7,364 nt of DNA from Thermoplasmata archaeon (GCA_030040755.1 JASHTC010000215.1:1-7364); one strand, 5' to 3'. Counted from the stretch's first letter, positions 1 to 5,661 are shown. Notes: generated from the letters alone by a model not told the origin. A program made the numbers and translations.

Positions 1-288
1 GGCCTTGTGCATCACCTCGAGGTCGGGAAGGTCCGAGTAGGAGAGCACGGCGAGGTCGACCCGCTCTCGGCGAATGAGGGCCGACAGCTCCGTTTCGGGG
101 ACGATGGGGATCCCCTTCGGGTAGCCGGGGCCCGCGAGGCCCGGCGGGTAGGCCCGGCCCGAGATGTTCGGGATCTGCGCGGCCGTAAAGGCGACGACCT
201 GGTAGGCCGGATCCCGCCGGTACATCGTGTTGAAGTTGTGGAAATCACGCCCCGCGGCGCCGAGGATGACGACCTTCTTGGGCGGCAT
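1..288 (-). CDS. cyclic 2,3-diphosphoglycerate synthetase-like protein, N-terminal part (cut by window edge)
   Basis: The first 96 codons are visible, with no stop before the window edge. The N-terminus, MPPKKVVILGAAGRDFHNFN, is a Rossmann/P-loop-like strand-turn followed by the RDFHNFN signature (residues 14-20). Further on come AFTAAQIPNISGRAYPPGLAG (about 33-53, where AFTAAQIP is typical), GIPIVPE (59-65) and SYSDL with VMHKA (83-96). From memory, this pattern marks the archaeal family annotated as cyclic 2,3-diphosphoglycerate synthetase or as a related GTPase, whose members are about 450 residues long. The founding enzyme uses ATP to cyclise 2,3-diphosphoglycerate, a thermoprotectant of methanogens; the role in other archaea is unclear. 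I chose ATG at 288: a TTTTAA box is centred 27 nt upstream, which would give a leaderless mRNA. An in-frame GTG at 300 is the alternative. The catalytic part is off-window, so the exact activity cannot be judged. Confidence 0.8.
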   Translation of the reverse strand, partial: MPPKKVVILGAAGRDFHNFNTMYRRDPAYQVVAFTAAQIPNISGRAYPPGLAGPGYPKGIPIVPETELSALIRRERVDLAVLSYSDLPDLEVMHKA

Positions 289-312
289 ACGGTCCGTCAC
301 CCGGAGGGAAGG

Positions 313-318
313 TTAAAA
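313..318 (-). promoter_or_regulatory. TATA-like box of the cyclic-DPG-synthetase-like gene
   Basis: TTTTAA on the minus strand is an A/T island in a very G+C-rich 101-nt gap between the threonine synthase stop (390) and the ATG at 288. Its centre lies 27.5 nt upstream of that ATG. Archaeal TATA boxes sit about 26-27 nt before the transcription start, so the transcript would begin at or next to the start codon. A GGTGA Shine-Dalgarno-like string (301-297, 8 nt before the ATG) is also present but would fall upstream of the predicted transcript start. The two signals therefore suggest different initiation modes. Confidence 0.5.
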
Positions 319-389
319 CGGGGAGTGCGCGCCGACGGGAACGACCCCCCGAGCGTGTGTCAGTCTAGCGTCCGAGGCGCGCCCGGTCG

Positions 390-1598
390 TCAGGTCGAGG
401 GAGAGGTCCGGGCCAACCCGGTCCGAAGCTCGTCCGCGGAGAAGCCGAGGCCGGTCCCGGTGTTGTAGAGGAATACCGTCTCCCCCGCCCGGATCGCCCG
501 CTGATCGACCAGGTGAGGAAGGGCCGCGTACGGAGCCGCGGCCTCGGGGGAGGCGGAGACCCCATACCGGCGCGCCAGCTCGACCATCGCCTCCACGAGC
601 TCGCCATCGGTCACGGTCGTGCCCCCGCCGTGACTCCCGCGGACGGCTTCGAGGATCCGTTCGGAGGCGAACGGGGCGGGGACCAGGAGACCCGGGGCGA
701 GCGTGTGCGGCGCCTCCCAGGGAGTGACCCGAGCGCTGCCGTCCCGGAGCGCCCGGACCACGGGCGAGCAACCATCCGGCTGGATCGCGTACAGCCGGGG
801 GATCCGTTCGCATAGCCCGAGCGTCTGGAGCTCCTGGAAGGCCTTGTACATGCCGACCAGACCGGTCCCGCCGCCCGTCGGGTAGAGGATCGCGTCGGGG
901 AGGCCTTCCTCGCTCGCGCGCTCCGCGATCTCCAGCCCCATGGTCTTCTTGCCCTCGACCCGGTACGGCTCGCGGAGCGTCGACATCTCGAAGGAGCCCC
1001 GGCCCTTCTCGGCGGCCCGCCCGGCCTCCCCCGCGTCGCGGATCGTCCCCGCGACCGCGACCACTTCCGCCCCGTAACGTCGGCAGACCTCCTGGACCGC
1101 TGCGGTGTTCCGGTCCGGGAGGTAGACCCGAACCGGGACCCGGGCCCGCGCCCCGTAGGCGGAGAGCGCGATGGCGGCATTCCCGGCGCTCGGAGCGAAG
1201 AGCGCGGCGGCGCCGAGCTCCCGCGCCCGAGATACCGCGACCGCCATCCCCCGTGCCTTGAACGACCCCGTGGGGATCACTCCGTCGTCCTTCAGCTGCA
1301 CTCGGACGCCGGGCGCGCCCGGCACCTCGGGGAGCGGGAGGGTCGGGGTGCACCCCTCGCCCAGGGTGACGATCGCATCGGACGACTGCACCGGCAAGAG
1401 CTCTCGATACCGCCAGAGGGTGCGCGGCCGCCCCGCGAGCGACGACCACCAACGGGGTCCGTCGACTCGAGTCAGGTCGTAGACGGCCAGCAGGGCGTGG
1501 CCACACGTCGGGCAGGTTCCCACGAGATGGTTCGGCTCGACCTGCGTGCAGCAGGCGCGGCACTCGAGGGCCGAGAGGAGGGAGCCGGTCGAACTCAC
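390..1598 (-). CDS. thrC: threonine synthase
   Basis: This PLP enzyme converts O-phosphohomoserine to threonine and phosphate, the last step of threonine synthesis. The 402-residue product matches the usual length. It starts with a zinc-ribbon-like CxxC...CxxC (ECRACC, then CPTC about residues 29-32), common in archaeal-type ThrC. Then come LGEGCTPTLPLP (80-91) and the PLP-lysine motif PTGSFKARG with the Schiff-base Lys at residue 114. SAGNAA (137-142), the phosphate-binding loop PTGGGTG (240-246) and a C-terminal YNTGTGLGFS complete the fold type II synthase pattern. I place the start at GTG 1598, preceded by GGGTG and 22 nt after the msrB stop. An upstream in-frame start at 1655 would overlap msrB and add 19 Arg/Ser-rich residues that look non-native. 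The short gap and lack of a clear own promoter suggest cotranscription with msrB. A cysteate synthase-like activity is a less likely alternative. Confidence 0.93.
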   Translation of the reverse strand: MSSTGSLLSALECRACCTQVEPNHLVGTCPTCGHALLAVYDLTRVDGPRWWSSLAGRPRTLWRYRELLPVQSSDAIVTLGEGCTPTLPLPEVPGAPGVRVQLKDDGVIPTGSFKARGMAVAVSRARELGAAALFAPSAGNAAIALSAYGARARVPVRVYLPDRNTAAVQEVCRRYGAEVVAVAGTIRDAGEAGRAAEKGRGSFEMSTLREPYRVEGKKTMGLEIAERASEEGLPDAILYPTGGGTGLVGMYKAFQELQTLGLCERIPRLYAIQPDGCSPVVRALRDGSARVTPWEAPHTLAPGLLVPAPFASERILEAVRGSHGGGTTVTDGELVEAMVELARRYGVSASPEAAAPYAALPHLVDQRAIRAGETVFLYNTGTGLGFSADELRTGLARTSPST

Positions 1599-1620
1599 GG
1601 CGCACCCGGTCCGGGAGCGA

Positions 1621-2019
1621 CTACGGTTTCGGGAGCGGGGTGCCTTTGGGGACAAAGAGGAGGGAGATCGAGTTCACGCAGTGCCGCGTGTTCTTCGGCG
1701 TGAAGTGCTCGCCGACAAAGACGTGGCCCAGGTGGCCGTCGCATCGGGCGCACCGGATCTCCACCCGCTCCCCGTCCGGGTCGGGGAGATGGCGCACCGC
1801 CCCCGGCAGCTCCTGGTCGAAGCTCGGCCAGCCGCAGCCGGAGTCGAACTTCGAGTCGGAGGTGTAGAGCGGGCTCCCGCAGCGCTTGCAGACGTACGTG
1901 CCGTCCGCCCTGGTGTGCTCGTACTCTCCCGAGAATGGGGGCTCGGTACCGCGGCGGACGATCACCGCTTCCTCCCTCGGGGTCAGCTTGCGGTAGGTGG
2001 GCGGGGCGTTGGCGGCCAT
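1621..2019 (-). CDS. msrB: peptide-methionine (R)-S-oxide reductase MsrB
   Basis: This cytosolic repair enzyme reduces methionine-R-sulfoxide in proteins, normally using thioredoxin. The 132-residue product is a complete single-domain MsrB. It has two zinc-binding CxxC pairs (C44/C47 in CKRCG; C90/C93 in CARCDGHLGHVF). It also has the SGCGWPSF motif with C62, the usual resolving cysteine position, and the catalytic cysteine C114 in NTRHCVNSISLLF. No MsrA domain is fused. I prefer ATG 2019 over TTG 2028, three codons upstream, because ATG is stronger and a TAAGTA box is centred 24.5 nt before it. It lies 53 nt downstream of the GltD-like gene and 22 nt upstream of thrC, so thrC is probably read from the same transcript. 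The presence of MsrB suggests exposure to oxidants. Confidence 0.95.
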   Translation of the reverse strand: MAANAPPTYRKLTPREEAVIVRRGTEPPFSGEYEHTRADGTYVCKRCGSPLYTSDSKFDSGCGWPSFDQELPGAVRHLPDPDGERVEIRCARCDGHLGHVFVGEHFTPKNTRHCVNSISLLFVPKGTPLPKP

Positions 2020-2040
2020 GCCCGTCAAGGCGCACGCCCC

Positions 2041-2046
2041 TACTTA
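2041..2046 (-). promoter_or_regulatory. TATA-like box of msrB
   Basis: TAAGTA on the minus strand lies in the 53-nt gap between the GltD-like stop (2073) and msrB. Its centre is 24.5 nt before the ATG at 2019, compatible with a leaderless or nearly leaderless msrB-thrC transcript. It is a weak match to a TATA box and slightly closer than the usual 26-27 nt, so read-through from the upstream gene is also possible. Confidence 0.35.
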
Positions 2047-2072
2047 GGCACCGTGCGCGCCGCTCCACCGGC

Positions 2073-3512
2073 TCACAGGTGCCAGGTCGGGCCCCCGTAG
2101 CCGGGGGGGAATCGGGGCGGCGCGGGCCCTCCGAGAGCGTTGGGGCGGGGGGTCGGGGTCCGGCCCTTCTTCTTCGCGATGTAGGCGTCGATCGCCTCCG
2201 CCGCTCGGGTACCCGCGGCCATGGCGTAGACGACCGATTTGCCGCCCGCCGCGAAGACCCCCTCGACGTCGGTCATCCAGTCCTCCTTCGCCCCTTGGGG
2301 CCAGGGATGCGCCGAGAGGTTGAGGTGGAGTTCAGCGGGCAGCCCGCTCACGTCCGCCTTCTCGCCGGCGGCGACCACGACCGTGTCGCAGGCGACGGTC
2401 TCCTCCGTTCCGGGAACGGGGACCGTGGTCGGACGCCCCTTCGCATCGGGCGGACCGACCGCGGTCTGCTGGAGTACGATCCCCTCCACGTGGCCCGTCC
2501 CGAGGATCCGGACCGGCGCACGGTGGTAGAGGAGATGGACCCCCTCGTAGAGCCCCCCGGTCACTTCCTCTTCGTCGGCGGACATCTCCTCCGGGCCCCG
2601 GCGGTAGGCGACCGTGACCGACCCGCCGTCGGAGGCGAGCCGCTGGCAGGAGCGCGCGGCATCGAGCGCGACGTCCCCGCCTCCCACCACGACGACCGTG
2701 CGGTTCTTCCGGCCGAAGAGGCTCCCCTCCGGCCCCTCGTTCATCCCGAGGAGGAACGGGAGGGCGGGGAAGACCCCGGGCAGATGCTCCCCGGGGACGC
2801 CCAGCGCTCGCGGGTCGGAGGCCCCAATGGCCACGAGCACGGCCAGATACCCCTCGGCGAGGAGCTGCTCCGGGGTGAACTCGGGCCCGGCCTTCTTGCC
2901 GGTGACGAACGTCACGTCCAGGTTCTTGAACCGAGCCAGGTCGATGTCGAGGTCCCCCGCGGCGAGATGGTACCTGGGGATCGTGTCGACCTGCCCGCCG
3001 AGGAACGGCTGCATCTCGTACACGGTGACCCCGTAGCCGCGAACGGCGAGCTCCCAGGCGGCCATCAATCCGGCCGGTCCGCCCCCGACGATCGCGACCC
3101 GCTCGTTCCTCGGAGCGCTCGCCACGTACAGGAGGTCGGATTTCCCGAGCTCCAGCGCGGCCCGCTTGAGGTGGCGGATCGCGATCGGGACCCCGCGACC
3201 CCCCATGATGCAGTCCTCCTCGCAGTAGTGGTAGCAGGTCTTGCAGAGCACGGTCGCGAGGGGGTTTTCCCGCAGGGTCAGCTCGGCAGCCTCGTCGAAC
3301 CGGCTCGCCGCGAGGAGGCCGATGTAGCCGCGGCAGTCCTGCGTGATGGGGCACGCCTGGACACAGTAGGGGGTCGCGCACTGGAGGCACCGACTGGCCT
3401 CGAGGACGGCCTGCTCCCGCGTGTACGACTGCAGGATCTCCCCGAAGGTCCCCATCTGCTCGTCCTTGCTCTCCTGAGGGAGGGGGACGCGTTGGTAACG
3501 GAACTCGCTCAT
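2073..3512 (-). CDS. gltD: GltD-like NAD(P)H:iron-sulfur flavoprotein oxidoreductase (glutamate synthase small-subunit family)
   Basis: The 479-residue product has the GltD layout. An N-terminal iron-sulfur domain carries C42xxC45xxxxC50xxxC54 and C93xxxC97xxxC101, plus extra cysteines C60 and C90. An FAD-binding Rossmann motif follows, VAIVGGGPAGLMAAWELA (139-156), then the NAD(P)H-binding motif VVVVGGGDVALDAA (273-286) with AYRR (302-305). The C-terminal FAD motif is GVFAAGGK (418-425). The family passes electrons from NADPH via FAD and two [4Fe-4S] clusters to a partner such as the glutamate synthase large subunit. No large subunit is in this window, so the acceptor is unknown. IAIRHLKR after the second cysteine set resembles stand-alone GltD-like proteins more than canonical GltD, which has an acidic residue there. 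Start: ATG 3512; 67 further in-frame upstream codons encode Arg/Pro-rich sequence and run past the promoter, so I exclude them. The last ~30 residues are Pro/Gly-rich and end in TWHL. Confidence 0.88.
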   Translation of the reverse strand: MSEFRYQRVPLPQESKDEQMGTFGEILQSYTREQAVLEASRCLQCATPYCVQACPITQDCRGYIGLLAASRFDEAAELTLRENPLATVLCKTCYHYCEEDCIMGGRGVPIAIRHLKRAALELGKSDLLYVASAPRNERVAIVGGGPAGLMAAWELAVRGYGVTVYEMQPFLGGQVDTIPRYHLAAGDLDIDLARFKNLDVTFVTGKKAGPEFTPEQLLAEGYLAVLVAIGASDPRALGVPGEHLPGVFPALPFLLGMNEGPEGSLFGRKNRTVVVVGGGDVALDAARSCQRLASDGGSVTVAYRRGPEEMSADEEEVTGGLYEGVHLLYHRAPVRILGTGHVEGIVLQQTAVGPPDAKGRPTTVPVPGTEETVACDTVVVAAGEKADVSGLPAELHLNLSAHPWPQGAKEDWMTDVEGVFAAGGKSVVYAMAAGTRAAEAIDAYIAKKKGRTPTPRPNALGGPAPPRFPPGYGGPTWHL

Positions 3513-3566
3513 GTACGCTGGATGCTCCGGAGCCGGACGGTCGGGGAGCTGGATGCGGCTCGGAGA

Positions 3567-3573
3567 GTATATG
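3567..3573 (-). promoter_or_regulatory. TATA box of the GltD-like gene
   Basis: CATATAC on the minus strand is the clearest TATA box in the window and lies in the 119-nt gap before the GltD-like gene. Its centre is 58 nt upstream of the ATG at 3512. Transcription would start near 3543 and leave a leader of about 31 nt, unlike the other boxes here, which sit about 27 nt from a start codon. The leader holds GGAG 12 nt before the ATG, far for a Shine-Dalgarno site, within the 10-nt palindrome GCTCCGGAGC (3524-3533). Confidence 0.55.
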
Positions 3574-3598
3574 CTAGTCGGGAAGGCGGTAGCCCACG

Positions 3599-3626
3599 CC
3601 CCGGTTCCGGCGATCCGGCCGCGGGG
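3599..3626 (-). other. 28-nt stem-loop after the Cys4 small-protein gene
   Basis: Starting five nt after the stop of the 87-residue gene, the minus strand has CCCCG, three unpaired bases, CCGG, loop ATCG, CCGG, three unpaired bases, CGGGG. This folds as a symmetric hairpin with a 5-bp outer stem, a 3x3 internal loop and a 4-bp inner stem. It lies upstream of the GltD-like TATA box. No T-run follows, so it is not a standard terminator. It could slow transcription or protect an mRNA 3' end, or it may be chance in G+C-rich DNA. Confidence 0.3.
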
Positions 3627-3631
3627 TCCAC

Positions 3632-3895
3632 TTACCCGGACCCGGGGCTCGGTGTCCCGGTCAGGATCCGGGCGCCCTCTCCCTTCGCGACGTAGACGTG
3701 GAGCCGGTCGCACGTACGACGGAAGTACCCCTCGCCCTGTGGGGCGAAGACATGGGCCAGCCGCTCCGCGACCTCCTCATCGGTGAGCCCGGGTTCGACC
3801 TCCGGCGTGAACATGCAGCCGAACACGAGAAAGCGGTGCCCCTCGACCTCGAGCCGGTCGGTCTCGGGCGAACCGCAGAACGGACACGTCAGCAC
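3632..3895 (-). CDS. small Cys4 (zinc-ribbon-like) protein of unknown function
   Basis: I do not recognise a characterised family. The 87-residue product begins MLTCPFCGSPETDRLEVEGH, a typical half zinc-ribbon knuckle (C4, C7). Then come FLVFGCMF with C27 and RRTCDRLHVYVAKGEGARIL with C62; the four cysteines could bind one zinc or another metal. No membrane segment or signal peptide is visible. The acidic middle (residues 30-48) looks helical, and the C-terminus is Gly/Pro/Ser-rich. Start: GTG 3895, with a CTATTC box centred 26.5 nt upstream that would give a leaderless mRNA. It has 75 nt upstream to the ABC permease stop and 119 nt downstream to the GltD-like start, so it may be a single-gene unit. 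The ordered cysteines and well-placed promoter support a real gene. The motif suggests nucleic-acid or protein binding, but this is not shown. Confidence 0.72.
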   Translation of the reverse strand: MLTCPFCGSPETDRLEVEGHRFLVFGCMFTPEVEPGLTDEEVAERLAHVFAPQGEGYFRRTCDRLHVYVAKGEGARILTGTPSPGSG

Positions 3896-3918
3896 GGGGA
3901 GATCGAGGCGGCCGTCGC

Positions 3919-3924
3919 GAATAG
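3919..3924 (-). promoter_or_regulatory. TATA-like box of the small Cys4 protein gene
   Basis: CTATTC on the minus strand, preceded by GAAACG, is the only A/T-rich patch in the 75-nt gap after the ABC permease. Its centre is 26.5 nt before the GTG at 3895, the distance expected for a leaderless transcript. No Shine-Dalgarno sequence precedes that GTG, which agrees with leaderless initiation. The box itself is a weak match. Confidence 0.4.
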
Positions 3925-3970
3925 CGTTTCCGCCCGGATCGAGTTCGCCGACCTTCCGGGACCGGTCTCG

Positions 3971-4654
3971 TTACGCGTCGATCCTGCCGTACTGGACGAC
4001 CGCCCCGCCGAGGCTGGCGACTCCGGCGAGGGCCAGCCCGATGGGGAACTCGACCGTGAGTTGGTGCTGGAGCAGGAGAAAGCTCGCCCCCCCGGCCGTC
4101 ACGACGCCCGCCAATACCCCGGCCACCAGCCCCTGGGCCGAGCTTCGGGTGACGACCGAGCCGACGGCGGCCACCCCACCGAGGAACAGCAGGAGGGCGT
4201 ACAGCCCGAGGTACAGATGGGAGGCGACGAGGATGGGCGGGGCGGCCCCGGCCTGGTTGGTCACGAGCAGAGCGGCTAGCCACCACGCTCCCGCTCCCCC
4301 GAGGCCGTAGGCCCCAAGACTCCCGGCGGTCACGAGAAGAAGGCGTCCCCCCAGCGCCGAAGCCCGCCCCTGCGGCAGCACGAAGGTCAGGAAGTGGGTG
4401 CGGAGGGCGAGGTCCTCCCCCACCGCCAGGGCCACGAGGTCGAGCATGACGAGCGCACCCAGGCCGCCGGTGATCAGCAAACCGAGGACCTGGGCCGTGG
4501 CGACGGAGGGGACCTTGAGGAGGAGGTTGGCGATCGAGCTGCCCAAGGGCCCGGCGACCACCGGGATGAAGAGCAACCAGAGCCGTCGGGAGCGTCGGAG
4601 CCGGGTGAGCTCCCACCCCGCGTTGTTCCGGAGGGTGCCCGCGACCCCGCTCAC
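3971..4654 (-). CDS. ABC-2 type exporter membrane subunit
   Basis: This 227-residue integral membrane protein is very rich in Leu, Ala, Val and Gly. A short basic N-terminal stretch (WELTRLRRSRR, about 14-24) precedes about six hydrophobic segments near 25-46, 53-78, 101-131, 142-168, 174-195 and 203-224. There is no signal peptide and no large extracellular domain. Six segments and a cytoplasmic, positively charged N-terminus fit ABC-2-type permeases, and I infer the type mainly from the partner ATPase. Its GTG start overlaps the ATPase stop as GTGA (4654-4651), so translation is probably coupled and the two products form one transporter, perhaps two copies of each. The substrate cannot be read from the sequence; related systems export drugs, peptides or lipids, or act in self-protection. 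Confidence 0.85.
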   Translation of the reverse strand: MSGVAGTLRNNAGWELTRLRRSRRLWLLFIPVVAGPLGSSIANLLLKVPSVATAQVLGLLITGGLGALVMLDLVALAVGEDLALRTHFLTFVLPQGRASALGGRLLLVTAGSLGAYGLGGAGAWWLAALLVTNQAGAAPPILVASHLYLGLYALLLFLGGVAAVGSVVTRSSAQGLVAGVLAGVVTAGGASFLLLQHQLTVEFPIGLALAGVASLGGAVVQYGRIDA

Positions 4655-5598
4655 GTCGCCTCCTCCCGACCGACCCTTTCGAGGTACCGCCGGGCGAGGT
4701 CGGGCTCGGGGTTCGACGCGGTGAGCACCGGCCAGCCCGCCTCGACCGCGCGGGCGATGACCCGCGCCTGCTCCGAGGGCCCTCCGGGAAAGGTGATGGT
4801 CACCTGGCGGGGCCCCTCCCGCACCACGCGCTCCCCCGCCGCTCCGAGTCGCGGCACGGCGTCCGCGGGAACGTCCTCGGCGAAGACGAGCCGCACCGTG
4901 CGAAGTGGGCCGCCGGGCCCGGTTGCTTCGACCGGACGGACCGGCTCATCGCCCACTAGAGTCCCGTCCCGAAGGAACAGCACGCGCTCGCACACCTCCT
5001 GCACGTCCTCCAGCAGGTGGGTGGAGAGGAGGAGCGTCGTTCCCTGCCGGCCCAGTCCTCGCAGGACCGCTCGCAGGTCGGCGCGCGCGACGGGGTCGAG
5101 GCCCAGGGTCGGCTCGTCGAGCACGAGGACCGGGGGCGTTCCCACGAGCGCGGCCGCGATCAGGACCCGGCGGGCCAGCCCCGTGGAGAGGGACCCGAAC
5201 GGCCGGTCGAGCTGGTCGGCGACCCCCAGCCGCTCCGCCGCTGCGCGCACCGCGGCTGGGCGTTCCGCAGGGGGGACCGCCCGGGTTCGGCTGACGTAGA
5301 GGAGCAGGTCGCGGGCGTGAAGATACGGCGGCACGGCCGGCGTCTCGACCAGGGCACCGAGGTGGGCGAGGGCCTCCGACCGCTGACGAAAGGGGTCACG
5401 GCCCAGGAGCTGGACGGAGCCAAAGTCCGGTCGGGAGATCCCCGAGACCAGCTTCAGCGTGGTCGTCTTGCCCGCCCCGTTGGGGCCGAGGTAGCCGACC
5501 GACTCGCCGGCCGCCAACCCGAACGAGACCTCCCGCAGCGCCGGCCGCTTCCCGTACCGCTTCGAGACCCGCTCGACCGTCACGACGTCCGCGGCCAC
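4651..5598 (-). CDS. ABC transporter ATP-binding subunit (BcrA/LanF-like exporter type)
   Basis: The 315-residue ATPase powers the membrane subunit encoded just downstream. It has Walker A GPNGAGKT (38-45), an ABC signature written LSTGLARR (137-144; the more usual form is LSGGQ), Walker B VLVLDE (157-162), a D-loop (LGLDP) and the switch histidine H194 in LSTH. In the Q-loop region the sequence is LGALVETPAVPPYL, with Glu85 where most ABC proteins have Gln. Such an E-loop with a GAL(I/V)E.P pattern is known from bacitracin- and lantibiotic-resistance ATPases (BcrA, LanF). A ~90-residue C-terminal extension after residue 225 is typical of this group. Start: GTG 5598, because an in-frame TGA lies 11 codons upstream and a TATA-like box is centred 27.5 nt before it. 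It follows the RHH regulator by 63 nt and overlaps the permease by 4 nt. Substrate unknown. Confidence 0.92.
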   Translation of the reverse strand: MAADVVTVERVSKRYGKRPALREVSFGLAAGESVGYLGPNGAGKTTTLKLVSGISRPDFGSVQLLGRDPFRQRSEALAHLGALVETPAVPPYLHARDLLLYVSRTRAVPPAERPAAVRAAAERLGVADQLDRPFGSLSTGLARRVLIAAALVGTPPVLVLDEPTLGLDPVARADLRAVLRGLGRQGTTLLLSTHLLEDVQEVCERVLFLRDGTLVGDEPVRPVEATGPGGPLRTVRLVFAEDVPADAVPRLGAAGERVVREGPRQVTITFPGGPSEQARVIARAVEAGWPVLTASNPEPDLARRYLERVGREEAT

Positions 5599-5615
5599 GT
5601 CGGTCTCGACGCGGA

Positions 5616-5635
5616 GCGAGGGATATCATCCTCGC
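5616..5635 (-). promoter_or_regulatory. TATA-like box within an inverted repeat: promoter and candidate operator of the ABC exporter
   Basis: On the minus strand, GCGAGG and CCTCGC form perfect 6-bp arms around the 8-nt centre ATGATATC. The centre holds the A/T-rich TGATAT (5628-5623), centred 27.5 nt before the GTG of the ATPase gene, so it is the likely TATA box of a leaderless transcript. A dimeric repressor bound to the repeat would block TBP. The ribbon-helix-helix gene ending 27 nt upstream is the obvious candidate regulator. The promoter reading rests on spacing; the operator reading is inference, and 6-bp arms can arise by chance in G+C-rich DNA. Confidence 0.4.
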
Positions 5636-5661
5636 GGTGGAGACGGGAGCGGAACCGCCCG

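Noticed and set aside
1599..1655. Longer threonine synthase starting at 1655
   Set aside because: It would overlap the msrB coding end and add an Arg/Ser-rich 19-residue stretch; GTG 1598 places the zinc-ribbon cysteines near the N-terminus as expected.
1935..3695. Plus-strand open frame of 586 codons opposite the GltD-like gene
   Set aside because: It is antisense to a gene with clear FAD, NAD(P)H and iron-sulfur motifs, has Arg/Gly/Pro/Asp-rich composition without any recognisable domain, and is the kind of long shadow frame expected in 70% G+C DNA.
3513..3713. In-frame upstream extension of the GltD-like protein by 67 codons
   Set aside because: The added residues are Arg/Pro-rich without family similarity, the region contains the TATA box and overlaps the end of the Cys4 gene, and ATG 3512 gives the expected N-terminus before the first cysteine motif.
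3959..3970. GGGACCGGTCTC near-palindrome after the permease stop as a terminator
   Set aside because: It has no loop and no following T-run and is one of many short G+C-rich palindromes in this window.
4394..5299. Plus-strand 301-codon frame opposite the ABC genes
   Set aside because: Arg/Ser/Thr-rich with no domain; it is antisense to well-supported ATPase and permease genes.
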